This document shows positions 6,895 through 13,376 of a stretch of DNA of 20,028 nt, in pieces. Source of the DNA: Oscillospiraceae bacterium (GTDB taxonomy: Bacteria; Bacillota; Clostridia; Oscillospirales; Oscillospiraceae); NCBI GenBank assembly GCA_031288675.1, contig JAITQY010000116.1, positions 1-20,028 on the forward strand, written 5' to 3'. Under the pieces are notes generated by a model. That model was given only the letters and a program-made list of their open reading frames with translations, searched no databases and was not told the DNA's origin. Position 1 is the stretch's first letter; every line of letters begins with the position of its first letter. A program made the position numbers and the translations under genes.

Positions 6895-7707
6895 ATGTTA
6901 AAATTAAATATACGTCTCGAACAGCCTGCGGACTATCGGACAGTCGAGGAACTGACGCGCAATGCGTTTTGGGAAAGCAGCAACCATTTTTGCGATGAAC
7001 ACTTGTTAGTGCATAAGCTGCGTAATATTCCGGAATACATAGCCGGACTTGATTATATTGCGGAGCTTGATGGCAAGCTGGTCGGAAGTGTGTTTTACTC
7101 TAAAGCGAAAATTGTTGCCGGTGACGGGCATGAGTTCGGCGGAATAATAACGTTCGGACCGCTTAGCGTACTGCCGGAATATCAGTTTCAAGGCATTGGC
7201 AGAGCGTTGATGGAGTTCAGCATAGCCGAAGCAAAGAGGCTCGGGTATCGCGGAATCGTGTTCTTCGGTCATCCGGATTATTATCCCCGTATAGGATTCC
7301 GGCGCGCGTATGAGTTCGGTATCTTGCCGCAGTGGGGAGCGGACGACTGTGAACAGCTGATGGCAATGCCGTTGTATGACGGCACATTTGACGGCGTAAG
7401 CGGAAAATTTGTTGAATCGGACGCGTTCAGCGACCTGCTTGAGGGTGAACTTATGGAGTTCGACAGATTATTTCCGCCGAAAGCGCCGCCGAAGCGTCAA
7501 CCGATAGAAATATTGCTTGAGCGGCTTGAGCCGCCTGCAAGGAAAGCGCTCGGCGCGTTTCTTGACTCGCCGTTTAACTGGAAGCTGTTAGCCGATATGC
7601 GCGGGATTTCAGAACGCCAAATGTTAGGTGTACCGGGTATTGACGCTAACGCGATTGCTGTAATCAAGCAGGTTATGCGTGAAAACGGTAAACGCTGGGG
7701 AGTTTAG
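6895..7707 (+). CDS. GNAT family N-acetyltransferase with an HhH/alpha-CTD-like C-terminal domain
   Basis: A 270-residue protein. Residues 1-165 form a GNAT acetyl-CoA-dependent acyltransferase of the YhbS-like type. The acetyl-CoA pyrophosphate loop is QFQGIG (Gln97, Gly100, Gly102), preceded by the GPLSVLPEYQ strand and followed by GYRGIVFFGHPDYYPRIGF, the usual signature of this subgroup. Residues 170-200 are a proline-rich linker. Residues 203-265 resemble a helix-hairpin-helix or RNA polymerase alpha-CTD-like domain (ILLERLEPPARKALGAF, then MRGISERQMLGVPGIDANA), which often binds nucleic acid or mediates contacts. The substrate is unknown. The start at ATG 6895 has AGGAG nine bases upstream. 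It has its own promoter (6725-6753) and a structured leader, and it follows the MarR-MATE operon, so a role in drug or stress response is possible but unproven. Confidence 0.85.
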   Translation: MLKLNIRLEQPADYRTVEELTRNAFWESSNHFCDEHLLVHKLRNIPEYIAGLDYIAELDGKLVGSVFYSKAKIVAGDGHEFGGIITFGPLSVLPEYQFQGIGRALMEFSIAEAKRLGYRGIVFFGHPDYYPRIGFRRAYEFGILPQWGADDCEQLMAMPLYDGTFDGVSGKFVESDAFSDLLEGELMEFDRLFPPKAPPKRQPIEILLERLEPPARKALGAFLDSPFNWKLLADMRGISERQMLGVPGIDANAIAVIKQVMRENGKRWGV

Positions 7708-7719
7708 TTAAATATCAGA

Positions 7720-7756
7720 CCGCCGCTTGATTTCAAGCGGCGGCTGTTTAATGGTT
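7720..7756. terminator. bidirectional terminator between convergent genes
   Basis: Two perfect 11-base arms (CCGCCGCTTGA at 7720-7730 and its complement at 7733-7743), 12 bases after the GNAT stop and 22 bases after the DUF3784 stop on the other strand. The T-run on the plus strand is weak and interrupted, and the minus-strand side is also weak, but position and stem strength support a shared terminator. Confidence 0.75.
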
Positions 7757-7765
7757 TTTAAACAG

Positions 7766-8089
7766 TTACCGTTTGAACCGATTGCCGGTATTGGCATAAA
7801 TTATCGCCGCAGTCACAATGACTATTACCGCAGCAATATATACCGGAACAAACCAACTCCAACCGAAGCCTATTCCAAATGTTAAAACCCCAACCGGAAG
7901 CAGAACCTTGCCTATAAATTTGCTCAGCCTTGACGCGTCAAATTTTTCTTTTTCACGCTGCGGCAGAGTGTTATAGCCGGCAATCAGAACCGCTCCGTTA
8001 CCTGTAAGCAAGATTGCAGACAAAACGATCAAAACCAGCCCAATCGCCGCGCACGGAATAAACGCGGATATTTGAAAATTAGCAAACAT
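7766..8089 (-). CDS. DUF3784 family small membrane protein
   Basis: A 107-residue membrane protein. It shows the DUF3784 hallmark: a first hydrophobic helix (AAIGLVLIVLSAILLTG), then GNGAVLIAGYNTLPQREKEKFDASRLSKFIGKVLL, which carries the family's LIAGYNT and EKEKFD core. Two further hydrophobic segments (VGVLTFGIGFGW and FVPVYIAAVIVIVTAAIIYA) lead to a basic tail. The function of the family is unknown. The start is supported by GAGGAG ten bases upstream. It lies 36 bases after the GNAT-Nudix gene and is the last gene of the minus-strand group ending at the terminator at 7720. Confidence 0.88.
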   Translation of the reverse strand: MFANFQISAFIPCAAIGLVLIVLSAILLTGNGAVLIAGYNTLPQREKEKFDASRLSKFIGKVLLPVGVLTFGIGFGWSWFVPVYIAAVIVIVTAAIIYANTGNRFKR

Positions 8090-8125
8090 AACTTTTTCTC
8101 CTCTTAGTTTGATGTTTGATGTTTC

Positions 8126-9157
8126 TTAAAGGTTCTTAACACGCGGCAGAAACAGGTTTTCGTAGTGTCTGCGGAACGTCTCGCTGACAGGTTCCGGCAA
8201 ATTGTCGACGTCAAACCACACGGTTTGCGTAGTTTCGTTGTCGTTTTCGCACGGCTCCCCTGTAAAATCCGTGCATAGATAGTGTGCGGTAACATTAAAA
8301 ACCTTATCTCCGTTAGGATATACGTGAGTTTCCTCCGCGCCGGAGGTCATCCCCAATAGCTCTAAGGAATTAGCCGTCAGTCCAGATTCTTCAAACAGTT
8401 CGCGCCGCGCGGTATCCTCAAGGCTTTCGCCAAGCTCCATAGCACCGCCAGGCTTGCTCCAGTTGCCGTTGTCAGCGCGGCGTTGAAGCAATATTTTTCC
8501 GACGCGGTATACAAATACCGCCGAACCTGTCATTATAATCGGGTCGTGTCCGATTTTAGCGCGTATCTGCTGAATATATCCGGCAGGCTTATCCTGCGTT
8601 TTAGGCGTGAAATAGTCCTCTGCGAGTATGGCGTAGTACGCCGCGTCACAAATCCCTTGATTGTTCCAATCCGACTGACGCAAAACGCCCTCATAACGCA
8701 TCCCTGCTTTCTGCATAACCTTGCCGCTGTTTGGGTTGCGCGGATCGTGACGCGACTCTATACGATTAACGCCAACTTCCTCAAAAAAGAACCGAACTAA
8801 CCTTGTAAGGGCTTCGGGCGTGTATCCGTTGCCCCACCATGCCTTGCCTATGCAATAACCGATGTGTACGCTTTTTGCTTTATCGTCACCGTGAACCACC
8901 GAGATACTGCCGATTGGCTCACCGACTGATTTTGGGACAATTGCCCACTGGTATATATTCAGGCTTGAGTATTGCTCAGACCACAGCGTTGCGATACGGC
9001 GTGATTCATTTACATCAGTGTGAGCGCTCCACATTAGGAATTTAGTAACTTCCGGGTCGCTTGCCCAGTTGCGGAACATTGCGTCCGCGTCGTCAGGCGA
9101 GAACCTGCGCAGTATCAACCGCTCGGTCTCAAGCGTCACTGTGCCCTTGTGTGTCAT
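8126..9157 (-). CDS. bifunctional GNAT acetyltransferase-Nudix hydrolase fusion
   Basis: A 343-residue protein with two complete enzyme domains. Residues 6-185 are a RimJ/RimL-type GNAT acetyltransferase (TERLILRRFSPDDADAMF at the start, then IGYCIGKAWWGNGYTPEAL and NPNSGKVMQKAGMRYEG). Residues 205-340 are a Nudix hydrolase with an intact box: Gly238, Glu244, Arg252-Glu253, Glu256-Glu257 and Gly259 fit GX5EX7REUXEEXGU, so Mg2+ binding and hydrolysis of a nucleoside-diphosphate-linked substrate are expected. The linker (about 186-204) is short and charged, with no internal stop or frameshift, so the fusion looks genuine. The start has AAGGAG nine bases upstream. The substrates of both halves are unknown; physical linkage suggests they act on related molecules or in sequence. 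Confidence 0.93.
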   Translation of the reverse strand: MTHKGTVTLETERLILRRFSPDDADAMFRNWASDPEVTKFLMWSAHTDVNESRRIATLWSEQYSSLNIYQWAIVPKSVGEPIGSISVVHGDDKAKSVHIGYCIGKAWWGNGYTPEALTRLVRFFFEEVGVNRIESRHDPRNPNSGKVMQKAGMRYEGVLRQSDWNNQGICDAAYYAILAEDYFTPKTQDKPAGYIQQIRAKIGHDPIIMTGSAVFVYRVGKILLQRRADNGNWSKPGGAMELGESLEDTARRELFEESGLTANSLELLGMTSGAEETHVYPNGDKVFNVTAHYLCTDFTGEPCENDNETTQTVWFDVDNLPEPVSETFRRHYENLFLPRVKNL

Positions 9158-9223
9158 AGCCGATTACTCCTTATCTATATAATGTAAATTTATAATAATA
9201 CGCAAAGTGTACATGCACAAGTA

Positions 9224-9874
9224 TTATATTTTCTCGGCGGTTATAATAGCGGTATTGTTATGGCTCCAAACGGCTTCCGCGCGCGCAAAACCAACTTGTA
9301 GAAACAGATTGATTTGGTTGCTGACTGTAAACGGTATGTCGTAGTGGCAGAACTCACCTTCGGGAATTCCCTGTGCCGTGCGCAACTTACAGTTTTCGTC
9401 AGACCAACGGTCTTGCTCCTGCTGGGTAAGCACCATATAATCACACTCTATGTATCTGCCGCCGGACTTTAATGCCTTAAAAAGATTTGTGTACAGCGCA
9501 AGCTTTTCATTATACGACCAGTGGTGCATTGTTTCTACGGAAACTGCCGCGTCATAGACTTCACTTCCGAAATCATAATCAAGATAGCTTGCGCAAATTA
9601 GATCAATTTGTTTGCCGCTGAATTTCTCGCTTAGTTTATCAAGCATAGCTTGTGTCAAATCAATGCCGGTCACACGGATGTTCGGAGCGAGCTTGAATAT
9701 ATACTCAAGCTCTAAGCCCGTACCGCAGCCAAGATCAAGCAGTACAGCCGTATTTTTTGGAATCAATCTGGCGGTTTCGGTGTATGCGTCCTGTAATCCG
9801 TCTATGGTGTGTAGCATATGTTCGTCATATTCACTGATACGCGCCGCAAAGAACTCGTTCATTCGTTCAAGCAT
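9224..9874 (-). CDS. class I SAM-dependent methyltransferase
   Basis: A 216-residue Rossmann-fold methyltransferase. Motif I is LLDLGCGTGLE (about residues 45-55), the acidic end of strand 2 is GIDLT with Asp72, and motif IV is around YDAAVSVETMHHW (107-119). This is followed by LFKALKSGGRYIECDY, the usual post-motif helix and strand. The acceptor substrate cannot be told; ubiE-like, small-molecule and tRNA modifying enzymes share this fold. The ATG at 9874 has an AGGAGG about ten bases upstream, and an internal ATG at 9862 is an alternative. It is the first gene of the leftward group and has its own promoter; the GNAT-Nudix gene starts 66 bases after its stop. Confidence 0.88.
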   Translation of the reverse strand: MLERMNEFFAARISEYDEHMLHTIDGLQDAYTETARLIPKNTAVLLDLGCGTGLELEYIFKLAPNIRVTGIDLTQAMLDKLSEKFSGKQIDLICASYLDYDFGSEVYDAAVSVETMHHWSYNEKLALYTNLFKALKSGGRYIECDYMVLTQQEQDRWSDENCKLRTAQGIPEGEFCHYDIPFTVSNQINLFLQVGFARAEAVWSHNNTAIITAEKI

Positions 9875-9900
9875 TGGCAGCCCCTCCTATCAAGGTTATT

Positions 9901-9929
9901 ATTATATCACAGATAAAAAGAATATTCAA
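9901..9929 (-). promoter_or_regulatory. promoter of the methyltransferase gene
   Basis: On the minus strand: TTGAAT (9929-9924), 17-base spacer, perfect TATAAT (9906-9901). It lies about 27 bases upstream of the methyltransferase start. Confidence 0.75.
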
Positions 9930-10109
9930 GTATTATTGTCTCCTGCCTGCTTGTCAGGCAATAGTTGAAGAACGATGCAAATTATCACAGAGATTAGGGG
10001 CGTTGGAGCGCGGTCGTGTGAATATTGTTTTGTTAATCATTGTAATAATCGCGCATACAAGCTCATAAAATCGCTATGAGGTAAAAAACAATTTTGGGAG
10101 GTCAAAATT

Positions 10110-10391
10110 ATGCAGCTTATGGGATTAACTTGCGTTGCGTCGATAACGGTAATGGTGTACTTGATCGCGTGTTTGATTAGAGCTACGCCGTTACAGAATA
10201 AATGGCTGCCGGTCATCTGCGGACTGCTCGGCGGAGTGCTTGGAGTGGTTGCCAAGTTTGTTATGCCGCAGTTTCCTGCTAAGGACGTCTTTGACGCGGT
10301 TGCCATCGGTATCGTCAGCGGATTCGCGGCAACGGGTGTAAATCAGGCGTTCCGTGAGCTCATCGGCAAAATGCGTAGCATTAAGGTTTGA
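10110..10391 (+). CDS. phage holin-like small membrane protein
   Basis: A 93-residue protein with three hydrophobic segments (VASITVMVYLIACLIRA, LPVICGLLGGVLGVVAKFV, and a weaker DAVAIGIVSGFAATGVNQAF). The pattern NKWLPVICGLLGGVLG, then a phenylalanine/aspartate-rich loop, then AIGIVSGFAATGVNQ, is what one sees in the holin families annotated as Phage_holin_5-like. In phages such proteins form membrane lesions that release endolysin. Here no endolysin or other phage gene is next to it, so it may be a prophage remnant or a domesticated protein. The start is supported by GGGAGG eight bases upstream. No clear promoter was found in the 100 bases before it. Confidence 0.75.
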   Translation: MQLMGLTCVASITVMVYLIACLIRATPLQNKWLPVICGLLGGVLGVVAKFVMPQFPAKDVFDAVAIGIVSGFAATGVNQAFRELIGKMRSIKV

Positions 10392-10406
10392 TTGACAGAA
10401 GAGTAT

Positions 10407-10436
10407 GGGCGGGGAATCAACCCCGTCCCTACAAGT
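10407..10436. repeat. hairpin element ending in CCCTACAA
   Basis: A GC-rich hairpin (GGGCGGGG, loop AATCAA, CCCCGTCCC with one bulged base) followed by TACAA. It shares its form (a GGGC-rich stem and a CCTAC(A/G)A tail) with the element at 13134-13157. Such short palindromes are often dispersed in clostridial intergenic DNA. There is no T-run, so it is unlikely to be an efficient terminator for the holin-like gene. Confidence 0.45.
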
Positions 10437-10595
10437 ATTGATTAGGCGGACAAGGTATATAATACCGGCGGTCAAGACCATAATTACAATTAGAGAACGC
10501 GGGGATAAAAATGGATATGGAATGGAATGAAATGTAGTAGTCAAATAAAATAACCAAAAATTTTAGCCCTGCGGGAAAATTTTCGTGTAAAACGC

Positions 10596-10624
10596 TTGAC
10601 AAACGGGTTAGAAGGATATATAAT
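10596..10624 (+). promoter_or_regulatory. perfect-consensus promoter of the DUF3862-like lipoprotein gene
   Basis: TTGACA (10596-10601), 17-base spacer, TATAAT (10619-10624), all consensus. The leader then holds a small hairpin (GTTTAAG 10640-10646, GAAA loop, CTTAAAC 10651-10657) before the AAGGAGG ribosome binding site. The GAAA tetraloop hairpin may stabilise the messenger. Confidence 0.9.
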
Positions 10625-10683
10625 AAATCCGTGATAGGAGTTTAAGGAAACTTAAACACTATTCCTAAGGAGGAAACAAAGTT

Positions 10684-11172
10684 ATGAAGCGTTTTGCTAC
10701 TATAGGATTATGCGTAATATGTGCGTTAATTGTTTTTGCCGGGTGTGCGCTCAACCAAATGCCGCCTGCGTTGGATACTTACATGGCCGCCGGCGGAGGT
10801 TCAGGCGGTGTTGGGGGAAGCGTTGTACGCGCAACTCCGCCGCCGGACGCTAAGCCGGAGCAGGTAACGGCTGACGAATATCAGCAGATTGAAATCGGTA
10901 TGACTTATGAAGAGGTCGTGGCGATTGTTGGCGGCGAGGGTCGCAGCAGTAAGCGCGGTAAGTTTACGTTCTATGCGTGGAGCGGATTCGCGCCGATGAG
11001 CAATGATGTTACGATGTCGTTTGACGCTGATGGCAAACTTGTAAATAAAGACCCGCAATCGAAGAACATTTCCGGTAATCTGCCGGGTCAAACAGCTGAA
11101 CCGGGAACGGGTTCCGCCACCGAAGATGCTCCGGCAGAGGAACTTCCTTCAGAGGAAGCGGCAGCGGAATAA
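10684..11172 (+). CDS. DUF3862/SmpA-like lipoprotein
   Basis: A 162-residue lipoprotein. The signal is MKRF, a hydrophobic core and the lipobox VFAGC, with Cys21 the likely lipidation site. Residues 22-62 are a glycine/proline-rich linker. Residues 62-125 form a BamE/SmpA-like two-layer domain of the DUF3862 type (ADEYQQIEIGMTYEEVVAIVGG, then a beta region KFTFYAWSGFAP, DVTMSFDADGKLVNKD). In this fold class the domain is used for protein-protein contacts, as in beta-lactamase inhibitor-like proteins. The last 35 residues are acidic and low in complexity (repeated Glu/Ala/Pro). It has a perfect promoter and its own terminator, so it is a single-gene unit that is likely well expressed. Confidence 0.82.
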   Translation: MKRFATIGLCVICALIVFAGCALNQMPPALDTYMAAGGGSGGVGGSVVRATPPPDAKPEQVTADEYQQIEIGMTYEEVVAIVGGEGRSSKRGKFTFYAWSGFAPMSNDVTMSFDADGKLVNKDPQSKNISGNLPGQTAEPGTGSATEDAPAEELPSEEAAAE

Positions 11173-11191
11173 ATTGAAAGTGATGGTTTAT

Positions 11192-11224
11192 GCAAGGACG
11201 GTGTAACGCCGTCCTTGCGTTTTT
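11192..11224 (+). terminator. Rho-independent terminator
   Basis: Ten-base perfect arms (GCAAGGACGG 11192-11201 and CCGTCCTTGC 11209-11218), seven-base loop, followed by GTTTTT. It lies 20 bases after the lipoprotein stop. Confidence 0.92.
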
Positions 11225-11280
11225 GCCTTTAGTGCGTATAACTCTATACGGATCACGCCGTTAGGATAAGCCATTAGGGG

Positions 11281-11308
11281 TTGACAAGTTGGTTTTTCGT
11301 GGTATAAT
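11281..11308 (+). promoter_or_regulatory. promoter of rmuC
   Basis: TTGACA (11281-11286), 16-base spacer, TATAAT (11303-11308). It is placed about 20 bases upstream of the rmuC start and after the preceding terminator. Confidence 0.85.
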
Positions 11309-11329
11309 CTAACGAAAGAGAGGTATTTT

Positions 11330-12631
11330 ATGGAACCGATAACGATACTATTGCTTTCGCTGAACATGTTGCTATTGATAGTGTTAACCGTTCTGACAGT
11401 TAGCTTGCGCAGGGATAAACGCGGAGGTATGCAGTCGGCAGAGGGCAAACTTACCGAACTTGACAATCATCTTACAAGAATTGATTCGCAGGTTCGCGAT
11501 GAATTTGAGCGTAACCGGCGCGAGCTGGCTCACTCGTTTGGAGTGGTTTCATCTGCTTTGGACTCCTCTCTGAAACAGGCTATTGAGATGCTTACAAATT
11601 CGCAGACGAGTCAATTTAATATGTTTTCGTCGCGGCAGGAAAGTTTAAGAGCGGTGATTGACGTTCAGCTTAAAGAAATCCGTACTGAGACCGCTAAACA
11701 GCTTGACGATATGCGTAAAACGGTGGACGAGCATTTGAAAGATACGGTTGAGAAGCGGTTCAACGAATCATTTAAGATGATCAGTGAGCGATTGGAGCAG
11801 GTTCACCGTGGATTAGGCGAGATGCAGCAGCTTGCGTCCGGGGTAGGCGATTTGAAACGCGTACTTACTAACGTTAAGACTAAGGGCAATCTTGGGGAGA
11901 TACAGCTTGGCGCGATTTTAGAGCAGATACTTGCGCCCGGACAGTATGAGGCTCAGGCGCAGGTTAAGCAGAACAGTCAGGAACGCGTGGACTATGTGAT
12001 TCGCCTGCCGGACAAGAACAGCGCGGATACGGTGCTGCTATTGCCTATAGACTCTAAATTTCCAACGGAAGACTACACCCGGTTGCTGGACGCGTATGAT
12101 GCCGGAATTGGGGACGAGGAAGTGAAACGTGCTTCCGGCGCGTTTGAGAACGCTGTAAGAAAGTGCGCAAAAGAGATTAGCGCGAAGTACATAAATCCGC
12201 CTGTGACGACTGATTTTGCAATAATGTTTGTGCCGACTGAGGGGCTGTATGCGGAGATAATCCGCAGGACGAGCCTGTTTGAGACGGTTCAGCGCGAGTA
12301 CCGCGTTACGATAGTGGGACCTACAAATCTGTCAGCGTTTTTAAGCAGTTTGCAGATGGGGTTCCGTACGCTGGCGATAGAACGGCGTTCTAATGAAGTG
12401 TGGCAGCTGCTTGGCGCGGTTAAGACGGAGTTCGGAAAGTTCGGCAATGTGATGGATAAAATAAAAAAGAGTATCGACGAAGCGGCAAAACAGATAGACA
12501 CGGTAGGTACGCGGTCAAGGCAAATTGAGCGCAAACTGCGTACGGTGGAAGCGCTTCCGGAGATGGAGACGATAACTTTTCTGGGCAGTGACGCGGACTT
12601 TGCAGGTGCGGATAATTCGGAAGAAATTTAA
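11330..12631 (+). CDS. rmuC: DNA recombination protein RmuC
   Basis: A 433-residue protein with RmuC architecture. Residues 5-26 form an N-terminal membrane anchor (ITILLLSLNMLLLIVLTVLTV). Residues 35-175 are a long charged coiled coil (repeated LKEIRTETAKQLDDMRKTV-like helices). Residues 178-400 hold the nuclease-like RmuC domain with the characteristic VKTKGNLGEIQLGAILEQIL, LPIDSKFPTEDYTRLLDAY and DFAIMFVPTEGLYAEII motifs. The Asp-Ser-Lys within PIDSKFP is the expected PD-(D/E)XK-like catalytic region. RmuC proteins limit DNA rearrangements at inverted repeats. Length agrees with the family. It has its own promoter, and the ATP-cone gene follows 20 bases later in the same transcript. Confidence 0.95.
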   Translation: MEPITILLLSLNMLLLIVLTVLTVSLRRDKRGGMQSAEGKLTELDNHLTRIDSQVRDEFERNRRELAHSFGVVSSALDSSLKQAIEMLTNSQTSQFNMFSSRQESLRAVIDVQLKEIRTETAKQLDDMRKTVDEHLKDTVEKRFNESFKMISERLEQVHRGLGEMQQLASGVGDLKRVLTNVKTKGNLGEIQLGAILEQILAPGQYEAQAQVKQNSQERVDYVIRLPDKNSADTVLLLPIDSKFPTEDYTRLLDAYDAGIGDEEVKRASGAFENAVRKCAKEISAKYINPPVTTDFAIMFVPTEGLYAEIIRRTSLFETVQREYRVTIVGPTNLSAFLSSLQMGFRTLAIERRSNEVWQLLGAVKTEFGKFGNVMDKIKKSIDEAAKQIDTVGTRSRQIERKLRTVEALPEMETITFLGSDADFAGADNSEEI

Positions 12632-12651
12632 CATACAAGGAGGTTGGGAAA

Positions 12652-12951
12652 ATGTTCAAAATTAAAAAGCGTTCCGGCGCGGTAACGGATTATAATCCGG
12701 AAAAAATATCATATACTGTGGAACTTACCGCCGGAGAGACGGGTGTTCCGCTGAACCATTCTGACATTGAGAACATCAAATCGCTGGTTACGGAGCGGCT
12801 TGAGGCGAAAGGGCGCGATCCGATCAGCACGGAAGAAGTGTATATTGAGCTCTGCGGAGTGCTTGTTGATCTTGGGATGAAGAAAGTTGCGCGCGCTTAC
12901 AGCCAGTATGTAAACAACTTCTATAAGGATTCCGTAACGCTTCCGGAGTAA
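12652..12951 (+). CDS. stand-alone ATP-cone domain protein
   Basis: A 99-residue protein that is essentially one ATP-cone domain. It opens with FKIKKRSGAVTDYNPEKISYTV, the usual V-K-R-x-G-x-x-x-x-(F/Y)-x-x-x-K-I pattern, and ends with the helix EEVYIELCGVLVDLGMKKVARAYSQYV, the (V/I)...(L)...(A)..Y..Y signature. ATP-cones bind dATP or ATP and normally sit on ribonucleotide reductase or NrdR as nucleotide sensors. Here no catalytic or zinc-finger domain accompanies it, so a regulatory or sensing role by binding a partner is likely. The strong AAGGAGG and 20-base spacing from rmuC indicate an operon; no function for the pair is established from sequence. Confidence 0.85.
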   Translation: MFKIKKRSGAVTDYNPEKISYTVELTAGETGVPLNHSDIENIKSLVTERLEAKGRDPISTEEVYIELCGVLVDLGMKKVARAYSQYVNNFYKDSVTLPE

Positions 12952-12976
12952 AATCAGGGGATATTGTTGCTTGCCG

Positions 12977-13037
12977 ATAGTCGGCAGTCAATGCAGGAGG
13001 TAGGCGTTAGATAGTCGTTAGCCAATAGTCGGCAGTC
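12977..13037. repeat. two exact direct copies of a 13-base repeat
   Basis: ATAGTCGGCAGTC occurs at 12977-12989 and again at 13025-13037, with a degenerate third start (ATAGTCGTTAG) at 13011. The spacing is irregular and there are no conserved spacers, so this is not a CRISPR array. Confidence 0.7.
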
Positions 13038-13133
13038 GAGAGTGGACGAGGGACGCGGTTGAATGGCAAGTTGCAAGTGGCAAATTGAAAATTAGGACGA
13101 GAGAAACGCCCTGCGGGAAACGAGGGATATATC

Positions 13134-13157
13134 GGGCGAGCGATGCTCGCCCCTACG
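13134..13157. repeat. hairpin element ending in CCCCTACGA
   Basis: Perfect 8-bp stem GGGCGAGC (13134-13141), loop GAT, GCTCGCCC (13145-13152), followed by CTACGA. It is the second copy of the element type seen at 10407-10436 and shares the stem opening GGGC and the CCTAC tail. No T-run follows. Confidence 0.6.
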
Positions 13158-13216
13158 AAATGTTGGTTCACATTACAGTTAATCATTAACTATTAGTCAT
13201 TAACCACTACTTCTGC

Positions 13217-13245
13217 ATTATAGCACAGGATTTCTGATTTGTCAA
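13217..13245 (-). promoter_or_regulatory. perfect-consensus promoter pointing into the gene-poor interval
   Basis: On the minus strand: TTGACA (13245-13240), 17-base spacer, TATAAT (13222-13217). Every position is consensus. The transcript would start near 13210 and run left through the hairpin and repeats towards the 3' ends of the ATP-cone and rmuC genes. No convincing gene follows, so the product could be a non-coding or antisense RNA, or the promoter could be a relic. Confidence 0.6.
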
Positions 13246-13376
13246 GAGTTAAATTGTGTGTAATCGTAAATAATTTGTGAACATCCTTGGAAATTAGGGT
13301 GCACAAAGAAAAGTTGTCGTTCCGTTTCGATAATATTTATGATATAACGAATAAAATAAATTTGGAGGGGTGTGTT

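Larger units (their letters stand above)
12952..13376. other. gene-poor interval with short repeats
   Basis: No supported gene in 425 bases. It holds two exact copies of the 13-mer ATAGTCGGCAGTC (12977-12989 and 13025-13037), the first overlapping an inverted repeat (TGCCGA TAG TCGGCA). It also has a second copy of GCCCTGCGGGAAA (13108-13120; first copy 10566-10578), the hairpin at 13134-13157, AT-rich stretches, and a leftward perfect-consensus promoter at 13217-13245. A 59-codon minus-strand frame (13186-13007) lies below that promoter but has no ribosome binding site. The last 120 bases lead into the isomerase gene without a clear promoter. Confidence 0.75.

Noticed and set aside
9612..9968. 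118-codon plus-strand frame opposite the methyltransferase gene
   Set aside because: It mirrors the methyltransferase coding frame, lacks a ribosome site and shows no domain.
10191..10544. Minus-strand frame overlapping the holin-like gene
   Set aside because: No ribosome site or recognisable domain, and it is the shadow of the plus-strand gene with hydrophobic codon structure.
12977..13037. Possible CRISPR array
   Set aside because: Only two exact 13-base copies with irregular spacing and no conserved repeat-spacer pattern; no cas genes.
13007..13186. 59-codon minus-strand frame in the repeat-rich interval
   Set aside because: No ribosome binding site, it covers dispersed repeats and a hairpin, and its composition is not protein-like. 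The promoter above it is reported separately.
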